NCBI RefSeq assembly: GCF_016802725.1
Contig: NC_052668.1
Location: forward strand, 9,270,001 to 9,334,000
Direction: 5' to 3'
DNA length: 64,000 nt
DNA from: Solenopsis invicta
Taxonomy: Eukaryota; Arthropoda; Insecta; Hymenoptera; Formicidae
The notes under the pieces were generated by a model. That model was not told the DNA's origin, searched no databases, and worked only from the letters and a program-made list of their open reading frames with translations. The translations under genes were made by a program, and so were the position numbers. Positions 1 through 11,800 of this stretch are shown in pieces (the first letter of the stretch is position 1; the number at the start of each line of letters is the position of its first letter).

Positions 1-1108
1 ATACTTTTAATGCTAATTTATTAAAGATTGTATATAATAATATCAATTTTTAATTGTAAATAAAAAAAATGAATAAAAACATTGATATATAATGCATTAA
101 AAGTACGTGAAAAAAATTGGCAATGATTAGAATTTTTAAGTGCCGCATGTATGCATGCGAGTAATATGAGTCTCATTTGGAGAACGCATTTGAGGCTCAT
201 ATCGCTCGCACGCATGAGTACCGCACGCGTGCGACCAATATGAGTTTCATATGATGATGCATCTGTCGGATGCCGTGAGTTCACGCCGTGCGGATAATCT
301 GCACGGCATGCGCGCCCCGTAAACTCACTATGCGCGCATTTTGTTATCTGGCTTGTTATTCAGACGGTCTGATTACGAATCCGATGTCAAAAATACAAAA
401 TTTAAAATGCTAGATGTAATATTGCAAACCAATATAAAAAATGTAATTTTCAAAATTTCAAGCGAATTTAATTAATTTTGAGAAAATGTCCGTTCGACAT
501 GCACTTTTGATATCGAATTCGTAAATCGACCTTGAAAACTCCTAAATATCAAATTTCACAAAATTAAATTAACTAGAAAAAAAGTGACGCAGAGTTAACT
601 AAAATTTATAACAATAATAATATAGTCAATATATTAAGTAAATATATAAATCGCATTACAACCTAACCTTGCGTGGTTTGTATGTTTTAATTATCTTATT
701 ATTTGATTTTGAATCTTCCAAGGCAATATTACTATTATTCTTACTTACGATAAAGTATGTTTTTATTAAGTATTTTTCGAGTTATAAATCTCCACGTGGT
801 ATCCAAAGTAGAATATCATGTCACAATAAAATCAAAATGATATAAAAATGAATCGTGATGACTCAATAATCGATTTTTAATAATCATTTTTAACCATTAT
901 GACATTATTTTGATACCATGATGATTTTTTGTTCACTCAAGTAATGTTAATGCCAATGGTATGTACTTTCAAGTTTTATAACTGAAAAAGTATAAAGAAA
1001 AAATATTTGAGTGTTTCAAAAACGTTTCGACTTTAGCTATTATATAATATGCTATAACAAATGGAATTTTCATTTAAAAAATGAAGTTGATATCGATTTT
1101 TATCGATA
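1..1108. other. AT-rich intergenic stretch, no gene seen
   Basis: No conserved coding frame was recognised. A short GC-rich hairpin lies at 275-328, with GCCGTGC and GCACGGC arms inside a weaker GTGAGTT/AACTCAC outer pairing. The rest is AT-rich sequence without clear structure. Confidence 0.5.
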
Positions 1109-1211
1109 GTAGCGCCATCTACGATAGCGTTACTATTGTACATAACAAAATCTACAAAATTTTCTCGATCTTGTACAATAGTAGCGCCATCGTTATCGTA
1201 GATGGCGCTAC
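1109..1211. repeat. Short inverted repeat (hairpin MITE-like)
   Basis: Arms at 1109-1141 and 1173-1211 share GTAGCGCCATCTACGATA and TACTATTGTAC as reverse complements, apart from a small insertion in the right arm. The spacer is about 31 bp. No clear target duplication was seen. Confidence 0.7.
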
Positions 1212-1410
1212 TACCGTAACTGATAACTCATCATACTGTCCCCTTCAAAGCAAACAAATTTGATTCTGAAAACAAGTTTATTGTAGGATGCCATTTCTCA
1301 AAACATTTGGATGTCTCAAGTTACACGCCTCACCTTACATATCAATAAAACATAAATAAATTTTTTGAAATTGTTAACATATATTCGATATTTTTTACAA
1401 TGTACTGTAG

Positions 1411-1976
1411 AGGGTGTATCTAAAAGCAAAAGAGGATGGCCACTTATATAGGAACACCTGTTCCCATTATAAATATAATTTAAATAAGAAAGAACGAGCA
1501 AAAGATAATGTCTATTCCATATAAAAAGACGCACAGAGTTTCGATTTTATAAAGAACAATTTTGAAATAATTTGTAAACAAAAAAAGTTATAGTATTTTA
1601 TGTGAACATTACGTACAATTTTATATGTTTTGATGAGAGTACTATTCCTTGTCGAAATTTTCCGTAAGAAGATGCTTTTAACGGAAAAAGTATAATTTTT
1701 AATGTAAAATAAAATTTTTCGCATCATTACGACGCGTAAGAATATTGTACGGTATTGGCAGTGCGAAGTTGCAGAAATAACTAGCAACATAGCGGCGAGC
1801 GGTCACGTATATTATCAGGCGCGCGGTTTATCAACGTATGTCTATCTAAAGGATGGTGCTGATTGGATTAGCTTTACTCAATAATTACTGCTTTATTAAG
1901 CGTGGTTCAAGACTTTTCTCAAGATTTTTAGCAAGGAATAACACTATATAATTAGTGGGCGCTTTTTAAGATACAC

Positions 1977-1979
<3 letters not shown>
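1411..1979. mobile_element. Possible MITE with AGGGTGTATCT terminal inverted repeats
   Basis: AGGGTGTATCT at 1411-1421 is matched by AGATACACCCT at 1969-1979, giving an 11-bp perfect inverted terminus and a 569-bp element. No convincing target duplication is visible because the right flank is a TG microsatellite. It lies just downstream of the Ufl1 stop and carries the nearest minus-strand AATAAA. Confidence 0.45.
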
Positions 1980-2015
<36 letters not shown>

Positions 2016-2024
2016 GTGTGTGTA
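1980..2024. repeat. (TG)n microsatellite
   Basis: About 22 TG units with one CG interruption. Confidence 0.95.
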
Positions 2025-2139
2025 TAATATAATATTATATAATGTTTATATATAATTATATATAATATTATATAAAGTTTGCGTAAAATGGGTCTAAATT
2101 ATATTATATCATATTATGCAGCCATTTTTATAATTCCTC

Positions 2140-2276
2140 TCAAGATTTGTCCATTTTCACATGTTGCTTAAAATTGTTCGCAATATTTTTTATGTCCACT
2201 AATCCTTCTTCCAAGGCCTTAGATGCTTCCAGTTTTATACTTTCATCAGGAGCGCTTAGTAAATTGAGTACTAAAT
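2140..2276 (-). CDS. Ufl1: Ufl1 last coding exon, 45 codons including stop
   Basis: A TTCTTTTCAG acceptor precedes 2276. Its first two bases AT complete a GAT codon with the G left by the exon at 4534. The frame then reads LVLNLLSAPDESIKLEASKA, LEEGLVDIKNIANNFKQHVK and MDKS before TGA at 2142-2140. The layout (short hydrophobic stretch, acidic linker, amphipathic helix, short tail) matches the UFL1 C-terminus, and length and phase fit exactly. It is too short and interrupted to stand out as an open frame. No canonical AATAAA follows at once; the first minus-strand AATAAA seen is at 1897-1892, inside an inverted-repeat element. Confidence 0.88.
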
Positions 2277-2866
2277 CTGAAAAGAAGCACAACATTTGTT
2301 CAACTAATTTAAGTGTTTCCTACAAAGATCAAATTTATTTTATTATTCAAATTTATATTATGGCACCAAATCATCCTCTATTAGTAACGGCATCTCGTGA
2401 ACAATTTTGTTCCGAATTATACAAAAAACAATGTAAATATGTACAAGTAGAAAATATAAAATTTCCACTAAATAAGTACAGAGGTTTATTTTTCTTTTGG
2501 ATTCTTAAAATACTATGCTTTTTAAACTGTAATGTCGGTTTTACAGACTGCTCATAAAATTTTACTTGGCAATAACTTCCTTGATAATCACAATTAATAA
2601 GCCCTCTAAACTTATAGTACCTTCGTATGCCATTTATCATCACCAAATATTACAATGGTCCCGTATCATTTGCTAAGAACGTATAACATAGGACGATTGA
2701 AAAATTGTAGCGGTCCCACAAATTGGGATTTACCGTTAGTTTTACCGCAGTATTGAGTGTTTATATATTTCTTCATCTACGTCTTATTTACATATTTTAA
2801 CTCTTATTTGTTAGTGTGGTGTTAAATTTTTATGTTAGGAAAATTTTTATGCTTCAACTTTCTTAA

Positions 2867-3397
2867 CCCGTTGTGGTTACACTGGGTCTAGATGATCCAA
2901 GGCCATATATAGTTATATATATATATATATATATGTTTTTGACACAAAAAAAAATTTCTTCACATTATTTTACTCCTTCAACATTGATTTATGTCATTTC
3001 GTGATTTTCATTACAATTACCAACTTCAATCTTCAAAATAAATATACTTTTTGAAAAGCTTGATATAATACTATTTTTTCCTTAAAAGTATACTACTTCT
3101 GGAGTAAAACCCCGGTAATAACTTTGATTTTACTCAAAAATTAGAATTTTCAGGAATTTTTTAGTACAAAATAGCATTTTTCAAAATTGTTTTTCCTCGT
3201 GTCGTTTCAATATTAAAAAATTTAATAAAGGATACATAAACGATTTGATTACGAAGAAGAAGTCTTAAACTTCATTTTCGTGAAGGATTTGAGTCGATTC
3301 ATCAAAAAGAACGCAAATGGCAACTGTTTTTTTGCGTCGGGTCAACTGGACCCAGTGTAACCATTATGTTATTTTTTGGAGGCGTAACCACAACGGG
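2867..3397. mobile_element. TTAA-flanked MITE, piggyBac-like ends (copy A)
   Basis: CCCGTTGTGGTTAC (2867-2880) and GTAACCACAACGGG (3384-3397) form a 14-bp perfect terminal inverted repeat flanked by TTAA at 2863-2866 and 3398-3401. A second inner pairing, CACTGGGTC near the left end and GGACCCAGTG near 3349, extends the symmetry. TTAA target use with CCC termini is typical of piggyBac; no transposase remains in the 531 bp. It sits in the last Ufl1 intron. An AT microsatellite lies near 2917-2934. Confidence 0.85.
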
Positions 3398-3658
3398 TTA
3401 AAATATTTTAAGTTTTTTTGAATGGGAGGAGAGGAAAGAGCAACGATTTTTAAAAATTGGCCTTTTTCAAACTTTGACCCTCAATAATTTTCGAATGAAT
3501 CAACGTATCGACCTCCGTTTTGTACAAAAAATTTTCTTTTTTTATACTCTTTCAAATGATATATTATAATATGGAGTTATTGAAATATTTAAATTAGAGT
3601 CTTTAGAATACCTCTTGAGGGGACAATCTCACATAACCGCCAAAACTTGGGAGCGTCT

Positions 3659-3786
3659 CAGTTGCGCACAGACCCGATGGGACACCACCAATCATAGCGG
3701 CCGATGCCTAGAATATTTTCGTTGGTTTGGCTAGGTTAGGTTAGATTACGTGATTGGTGGTGTCCAATCGGGTCTGTGCGCAACTG
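3659..3786. repeat. 36-bp-arm hairpin element
   Basis: Arms 3659-3694 and 3751-3786 are near-perfect reverse complements (CAGTTGCGCACAGACCCGAT and its complement; GACACCACCAATCA and its complement). The 56-bp loop contains a TAGGTTAGGTTAG string. It lies in the last Ufl1 intron. Confidence 0.8.
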
Positions 3787-4009
3787 GGACTCACTCCAAA
3801 ACTTAATCTAAAATTTCATTTTATAAAGTCATAAAAATTAGCATATTTATACAGAGAAATATAAAAGGATTTTAGTTTCTTTTAAAATATTTATTTAAAA
3901 AATGCTTAGTTTTCTAAATATTATACGATAAATGATTTAAAGCTGAGAAGTTTTTTGTTCTCTGAAAATTTAACTTTTTGGATTTATCTTTGTAGAAAAA
4001 CTTTTTATG

Positions 4010-4450
4010 GCTCCTTAATATGTCGCCGCGGCCATATTGAAATCGTGGCCATAAGCAAGAAATCATACGTAAAAGTTTCTTGCTTGTCATTTATAAATAA
4101 AATGAGATTGCTTTAAAACATTTATAAAAATGGACCTTGACTATCCTTTTTCTGCCTAACAGTCAGTAAATAATCATAGAAAGCACATGAAGTAAAGCAT
4201 TATTTAGGCAGGAAAGCATAGACAGTTGTTAAAGAGGGTAAAAAATATGCTTTTACATATAAAATTTAAAGATAATTTTACTTGCAATCCATTTTCATTT
4301 GGTAAATACGATTTAAGTCACATTTTCACAATGAAACACATAATAACGAAATGACATGCAAGACAAAATTTTTTTCATAAACATGTCGCGTTTCACGTCT
4401 ATTAGTTCTATTTTTTTTTTCCGTAATGCTATGTCGCCGCCATCAACACG
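4010..4450 (+). repeat. Dispersed ~450-bp repeat, copy 1
   Basis: This stretch matches 14088-14585 in reverse orientation, including GGACCTTGACTATCCTTTTT, the CATAATAACGAAATGACATG block and the CGCCGC ends. It lies in the last intron, ending about 80 bp from the splice donor at 4533. No transposase is seen; it is probably a MITE. Confidence 0.7.
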
Positions 4451-4533
4451 GAGTTCTCGACCAATTATTCAAAAACTTTAATTACATTTCATTATAAAAA
4501 AAGCATTTTCGGAGAATTTATAAAAATTATTAC

Positions 4534-5889
4534 CGTGGTATTTGGAAAGAGTCGACACTGTATTGGGTTCCAGCTGCTGTTGAAGAAACGCAAGAACGGT
4601 TGTTACATGTCTACCGGACATATGCAAGGCATTCTGCGTGACAGCGGTAAAAAGCACACTTGTAACTAGGTGCAGCATCAACGCGGGGTCTTGCGTAGCA
4701 TTTAGCTCATCCAATAAAGCCTCTCTGTGAGCATGCACTTGTGATCGTTCTTTCTTCTTATCATGCTTCTTTAAGACCAGACAACAGGCCGCCATTGCTC
4801 CGTCGACGCAGTTCAAAAAATCCTCTACCGAATCTCCTACCATCGTCTTGTGGACAGCATTTAACGGCTCTTTAACGTCCGCGGGTAATTCAAGTAGTAG
4901 TCTTTGCCTCGCTTCCATCGTGAGATTTTCTGATACTTGCAGCATATTCTGTTGAGCGGCCAATTTAAATATACTCGTTACAAAATCGAGACCTAGAGAC
5001 TTCAGCAGGTATTTAATCAGCGAGGATTGATTCGCTTTGTCTAGATGTTTAATACCTTTGTCAAACATTCGAATGTTCGTTATTAAAACGTTCAATCGTT
5101 CGCCAATTTCACTCAGATTTGTGGTTCTATTGGACTGCGCCAATTGCTCCGCCAATGATAATGCGAACTTATTCAATTTCGGTTGAAAATAATATGCTAA
5201 TTGATCCGCCAATTCGTCGATAACGGATACGTTCTCATTCTTCATAATTTCCGCCTTTATTTCATCCACAGATATCAAGGTAAACTCACCTTTTCCGGTC
5301 GCCTGCCTCGATTCGTTTTCGTCAGAGTCATTTTCTTGTATCTTTCCCTGAAGGTATTTCTTTTTTGTAGATTTTGTTTTAGTTTCTCTGCCCTGACTAC
5401 CGCCGCCCGCTTTACCAACATTCGCTTTTTTTCTTCGTTCTTCCTTTTTATTCACTTTATTTTCGATAATGGAATCTACAGATTTGAATTTCAATTTATT
5501 TTCAGTGATAGATTGAATCCACTTTCCGCTAAGTACCATGTCTCGAGTTTTCTGCTCCGTTACCGCTTCAAGGGATTTAGTTAAAATCTGTAAAAACGCC
5601 TCGGAGACTACAACTGTCTTTGCGAATATATGCACATTGGCTCTTGTCTTTTTTGTAGCTAATTTGAGAAGAAGTTCTGCATCTTCATCGCTGAATACAG
5701 ATGGTAAAAGGGGGTACAGATCAACAAAAGATCCGGTCGCAACTACTTCTTCGATATTGGCGTCAACTTGATCTATTATCACTGTTCCTACAGCCACTGA
5801 CTTTAGGAAAACTATGTTTTCGTTCGGAAAATGACGTTTTATAAAGTTTGATGGGTCCAATATTCCAAGTCTTGTAAGAGTGTCATATT
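4534..5889 (-). CDS. Ufl1: Ufl1 main coding exon: central and C-terminal regions
   Basis: The exon starts after TTTTGCAG (5897-5890) and runs 451 full codons. Its first residues, YDTLTRLGILDPS, follow directly from NGYLE of the previous exon. It contains the conserved PLLPS, VVVSEAF, a lysine-rich disordered stretch (KKEERRKK, then TKSTKKK and an acidic NDSDENES), the IRMFDKGIKHL helix, LLKSLGLDF, and the C-terminal TQDPALMLHLVTSVLF and SGRHVTTVLAFLQQQLEP blocks. The exon ends KYH+G at a G|GTAATA donor (4534/4533). The open frame runs on to a stop at 4478 with residues unlike the family, so that tail is read-through into the intron. Known function: UFM1 E3 ligase scaffold. Confidence 0.95.
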
Positions 5890-5961
5890 CTGCAAAATAA
5901 GAATAGATTAAATTACAAATTTATGAATTTTCAAGGAATTTCTGTAATTCGCATACTTTAC

Positions 5962-6108
5962 CCAAGTATCCGTTCTGCTTGTAAAAATTTTCAACCCACT
6001 CGTTTTGACTTTTGGAATATATAGTAGGTATATAAATGCCATTTCCAGTCTGTTTCCCAGTTATGATTCCTGGCACCTGTTTTACTTCTTGTAAACTGTC
6101 CAGAATTG
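5962..6108 (-). CDS. Ufl1: Ufl1 coding exon, 49 codons, linker between N-terminal and central regions
   Basis: The exon opens after an AG at 6110-6109 and encodes ILDSLQEVKQVPGIITGKQ, then IYIPTIYSKSQNEWVENFYK and QNGYL, matching the UFL1 stretch that ends in a conserved NGYLE. The donor is G|GTAAAG at 5962/5961. The split codon G+AA gives the conserved glutamate. The upstream reading frame visible to 6121 is intronic; joining to the exon at 33690 restores the family sequence across the junction. Only 72 bp separate it from the next exon, in contrast to the very large upstream intron. Confidence 0.93.
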
Positions 6109-6658
6109 CTACATTGTACAATATAATAAGATAAATAGAGAAATTGAATATAGTTATCCTTCTACTTAGGATTATCTCGACTTACAAATTTTCAGATTTA
6201 CGACTGGTATGTTATTGAATAAAAATTAATTAGTAGATTATAACAAAATTGATTCAGCATTTATTAAACAATTCCAAATTAAATATTAATTTTAATATAA
6301 TATTAAATATTATATGAAGAGAATATTTTTAAGAATACTATTGTTTTTTAATTACTTATTGAAGAAATCTGCGCTTAAATTACATTATTTTTATAATGGT
6401 AAATATTAAGAATTATAATCTTAAAAACGTTTATCATTTTCTAAATAGAGATTTATAAACGTTTCTAACCCTAGCTCCCCATATTTTTGGTTAGAGTTTC
6501 GTTCGGACCGTGATATCGAACGGGCGTGTCGCTAGAGCTCTTCTCGTAACTTAACCTTAGAATAATTAACGGTGAATTGCGGGTGTGAAAAGGCGGTAAA
6601 AGGTAGCGATCTGAGTGGTTAAAAAAAAAAAAAATTTGCATAGAGAGGTAGAGTGCAC

Positions 6659-8728
6659 TATGGCAGGTGTTCCCCCGGCCGTGGGGGGAGCAGATATACG
6701 CTGTATATAATAGAAGATGGTAAGGAGATTGGAGGAAAAGGAAGGAAGTTAAAGGGATCATTGAATAAAGAACCCAGTGCGAGCGGTGCCGAATGGACAG
6801 AGGAAGAGAATATAATATTAGACATTGAGGAAGATAAGGATGCAAGAAAGACAGTGATGAAAATGATAGAGATGGTCTTAGAAGTAGATTAAACTAAATG
6901 ATTAAAAAATAACGAGACTGTAGATATACCGACAGAGGAAACGGAAAATTCTGGTAAGTTAAGGGGTAAAGCGAGCGAAGAACTGCGAGAGGTAAACATG
7001 CGCGCGGAATGCGAAGGTTCGGCCGGCCTTGAAAAAACAAAAGGTAGGTTAGATAATAATAATATGAATACTGGTAAATCATCGGTACAGAATACGAATT
7101 CAGATCTCACTGAGATGGAAAGTTCAAATAACAGCCGGGAAAAATACGTTGTAATCGAGGGAGAATTAAAACCAATGAAAGATATAAATAAGACTGAATA
7201 TGATAATCTAGTTAAAGTAACAAATAGCAGAATTGATAAGACTGTTAAGGGAGAATGTAAAACTAAATGTAGAATTATACGTAAACATTGTAATACAAGC
7301 AAAGGTAAAAATAGCGTAAAGATATTTTTATGGTGTAATCAGAACCAAGTACACCCGATTAATATTAATATGATAAGGTATGATATAGCAGTTCTAACTT
7401 TTAAAAATGCATTTGAGGCAAATTCATATTTAGATAAGCTTGATAAACTAACTAATAAATAGCTGCTAGGATTTGTGGATTTCTCCTTTTCGTTTAGCAG
7501 GGGGGTAATTACTGACTGGCCCTACGATATCCCAGAATTGTGGAATAACATAGTGGATAAAGACATCTTTAAAATAGAAAAAATGAGGAGGATCTGGGAC
7601 CAGGAAAGTAAGAAGTACCTATGGCAATATACAAATAACTTCCTTGTCACAATGAGGGGTAATACATTAAAAGATAGAATTATGATTTGTGACAATTTAC
7701 ATATAGGTTTAAGAATTAGGCCATATGTGGCACCAGTTATACAATGTTATAATTGTTTTAAATTCGGTCATGTTAAAGATCAATGTAGAAATAAAACTAA
7801 AAGCATAATATGTGGCGACAACTTACATGGGGAATGTCATAAACCATTGGTATGTTGTAATTGTGGAGGAGACCATAGACCCACAAAAAAAAGTTGCCCC
7901 ATCATGCCCAAAAATAAAGAAATAAAGATCATAATGGCGTATAACAATATTTTGTTTCAGGAAGCAATTAGGTTGGTCATTGATAGTTGTACAGCACAAA
8001 AACCAGGGATATATGATAGATATACAAATCCTTCTAGATGGCCTAATATTAATCAGAACAATAAAGATAGAGAAACGGAAATAAAATTATTTGAAAAACC
8101 TATAAACGAACAAACCTACTTGAGAGCTTGGTCTAGTATCGCACGGGATAGTAAAGTTAAGGAGACGGTGACTGAATCAAGGAAAAGTGATTATGTACGA
8201 AAAGAACATAGTAATATGAGAAATAGAGAAAACAGAGAAGTATTAAGTCCCGAGGAAATCCGCAGTAATATTAGAAGAGTAAGAGATAAAAAAGAAGGTA
8301 ACAGACGAAGACAAGACTAAGTGAACTATTACAAACAATTTAACTGTAATACAACAGAAATAACGAAGGAGAAAAGAGGGATAGCTTTACGTCAGACGAA
8401 TGAAAAGAAATCTAGAGTTGATTATATAAACGAAACAAGTAATGGAAAAAATGAGACAGTAAATGACTGGTCTCCCAGTTTTGATTGGTCACTTCAATTA
8501 GTTAGGGATAAATGTGTAGTATCTCGTGAGTTCCAAAAGGACATTCTAGAACTTTTAAAGAAGCACAGTACCAATGCTCCGGTTGCAGGAAATGAATACG
8601 AGGAATCATATATACAAACAGAGAGTCAACGACAGAATTTGAATAAAAGGAAACAAGATTGGAAAAGATTTCAAAAAGAATTAGAAAGAGCAAAACGTGC
8701 AAGTACGGAAGCTAGAAGAGGATACTGG

Positions 8729-8773
<45 letters not shown>

Positions 8774-8794
8774 AGGGGGAGAGAGTCGGTTTGA
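6659..8794 (+). pseudogene. LINE 1 ORF1: gag-like zinc-knuckle protein, broken
   Basis: A likely start is ATGGCAGGTGTT at 6659, reading MAGVPPAVGG before a frameshift near 6700. The main frame then runs from about 6998 to 8794 with in-frame stops at 7460-7462 (TAG) and 8318-8320 (TAA). Three zinc knuckles are visible around 7743-7900: CYNCFKFGHVKDQC, then a degenerate ICGDNLHGEC, then CNCGGDHRPTKKSC. Such proteins bind the LINE RNA. A GA microsatellite (8730-8768) has expanded inside the coding region and encodes an ER/RE run near the end. The stop at 8792-8794 lies just before the ORF2 ATG at 8806. Confidence 0.8.
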
Positions 8795-8805
8795 AACGAA
8801 TAGAA

Positions 8806-11800
8806 ATGGCGACGATACTTATATGGAATGCGGGGGGTATAAATAGTAAAAAAGCTGAGTTTTCCAAAAATGTACTAAAATATGATATTGTTGTGATTGT
8901 GGAAACTAAACTTAGCTGTAACAAACCATTGTATGTTTCAAGTTTCAAAACATATAAAAGTAGTAATGTAAATAATAATGGAGGTGTTGCAATATTGATT
9001 AAAAATGGTGTTGAATTCAAAGTCATTGAGGAATGGGTCATTAATTCTAATAATATTGAAGCAATTGGGATTAAAGTACAGGGTATTACAAGGAACTATA
9101 ACCTCATAGCAGTTTATAGAAAACCATATGATTACGAATCAATACGATTTGCTTAGATTTAAAAGAGGGGATGATGACTCTATCATAGTTGGTGATTTTA
9201 ACGTTCATAATAATGTTTGGAATTGCGAAAAAACAGACAAAAAGGGAAAGACTGTACTTAGCCATGTTCCAAAAAGACTATATTATTGTTAATGACGACA
9301 CTAAGACAAGAATAGGATATCAAGGTCAGGTCTCATCGAATCTGGATTTGATTTTTGCGAGTCGGAAGCTGGCTGATAAATTGAGCTACCAACAGTTATT
9401 GGATGCTTGGGGATCGGATCACTATCCAATGGTCATCTATGTGGAGGTAAGTTTCCTACCATACAAGAAATCAACCAACCAAAATACTGGCTGTATCACC
9501 AATCAAAATACTAGCTGGATATTATGATATTATATGAAGAAAAAATAAAGGAGGAAATAGAGAAATCTCAAGAAAACATTAACGTCTTAAAAGAAGGTAA
9601 AAACATTCAGAAATTATATCTTTGGTTTACGAATCTTATTAGGAAAGTTGCGCTGATGGCTTCAAGAAAAAATCCGGTAAAAGTTGTCGATATCAGAATC
9701 AGAAGCAATAAAAGGAATAACAGACAAGAAGTGAGATGGTGGGATAGGGACTGTGACAAAGTCAGAGATGATAGAATTGACAAATTCAAAATATGAAGAC
9801 GATCGAAGAGACTTGAAGATTTTATTGAATATAAAAAAGGACTTTCGAGCTATCGCTAGAAAAGTCATGAATAAAAAGAAAAAGGATAATTTCCTAAAAT
9901 TCTGTAATAGTATTAACAGATTTACAAATCTATCATATGTCTGGAAGACTATGAGAACCTTTAAAAATGTTCAAAGCAAAATTAACTAGAACACGTGGCA
10001 GCATAAGGACAGAGAAGTAGAAATTAGAAGCACTATTATGGATTTGGCACCTCCATGGGTTGAGGAAATAAGATCCGATAAAAATATAATAGATAAAGAC
10101 ATTACAAATGAGATAAACGGCATATTTTCCTTAGATGAACTCTTTCAAGCCATGAATATGATTAAGAAGGTTTCTTCGCCTGGATAAGATAGTGTTGATT
10201 AGTAGTATATGATGTTGAGACATTTACCTCCGAACAAAAAACAACTATTGTTGAATATTTACAACATAATATAGACAGAAAAATGTGTTCCATCAGATTG
10301 GAGTAAATATCAGGTCATCTTTATCGATAAGATCGGTAAGGAGGTCAGGCCAATTGCATTATCCTCATGTATATGTAAGTTGATGGAGAGGCTAATCAAC
10401 GAAAGACTCATATGGTGGCTAGAAAGAAATAACAAACTTGATCCTATGCAAATCGGCTTCAGAAGAGGCAAATCATGTATGGAAAATTTAACTAAGATGA
10501 TTGCTGATATTACGAGTGTTAGTCTTGATGGTGAATATACTTCGGTAGCTTTTTTGGATGTAACATCTGCCTATGATGTCAATTTTAATATCATGACTAA
10601 GAAGTTGAGAGAGGAGGGATGTCCCTCAGAAATATATAATTTTATCTGTAATTGGTTACAACCTAGAGACACTACATTTATTGTTAACAATCAAACTGTA
10701 GAACATAGGAGGGTTTTCAGGGGACTACCACAAGGAGCGGTTCTCAGTCCTATACTGTACGCATTGTATACTAATAAAATTACCAGGGAACGGACGACTC
10801 GGTTCGGATTATACAGTTCGCGGATAATGTTGCAATCTATGTACAGGGTAGAAACAGATTCGAAAACAAAAATAATCTTGAAAGGGCGGTTCACACTGTT
10901 GCGAGAAATTTGGCAATTTTGAATTTAGATCTTGCGCCTCACAAAATGAAACTTGTTGAGTTTTCAAAATCTGGTTATTGTGATTATAATTTATGTATTA
11001 AGGTTAAACAATGTAATGTGTTCAACGATCGAGGCGAGATTCCTGGGAATTTGGCTCAATAACAAATTAAAATTCGATAAACATGTTTCAGACATTAGAG
11101 CAAGAGTCAATAAGGCCAATAACATCATGAAATATCTCAGTAGCATTGCCAGGGGTGTAGAAGTTAACACTGCTTTGATGTTATATAAGAGCATGGTAAG
11201 ATCTGTTTTAGATTATGGACTGTTTATATACAGTCCGAGTATTAAATCGTTACAACTTAATTTGGAAAGAGCCCAATTCCTTGGAATCCGTACAGCCCTG
11301 GGTTACAGAAACAGTACCCCTAATAATGTGATTGTTGCAGAATCTAAGGTGATTTTATTGAGAGATAGAGCGCTAAAAAATCTTCTGGTAAAAAAATTTT
11401 GTACTAAGACTTACAAATATGGTGAGAATGCAGTTAGAAATAGGATAAATTATATATTAAAGAAATGATAGCTAAATATAGAAACCCGACATTCGATAAA
11501 AGCGTATTGTGCGAAGCGTGGGAGTGCGTTCGTCGATATGGTAATAAATTAGGAAGCAAGGAAAAAACTTTTGAAATATGGAATCTCGAATTCAAGACGA
11601 TTACTAATATCATAGACATAGGCTATGACATTGATAGAAGGATTAAAGGTCCTAATCATAAGAATAAGAAATGCGTTTTTAATCAAATTAAGGGTTATTT
11701 AAAAGAGAATTTAAAATTAATTAACGAAGTAAAAAAAATATAGATTAGATAATAGAACGCTTATCATGTATACTGATGGCTCAAAATCAGATCAATCAAT

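Noticed and set aside
21..284. 87-codon minus-strand frame at the window start
   Set aside because: Low-complexity hydrophobic translation with no recognisable motif and no gene context.
2371..2646. 91-codon minus-strand frame as an extra Ufl1 exon
   Set aside because: No family resemblance; the acceptor at 2277 and the exon at 2140-2276 already complete the C-terminus in phase.
3728..3742. TAGGTTAGGTTAG string, possible telomeric repeat
   Set aside because: Only two units inside a hairpin element; too short to mean telomere, though consistent with an insect genome.
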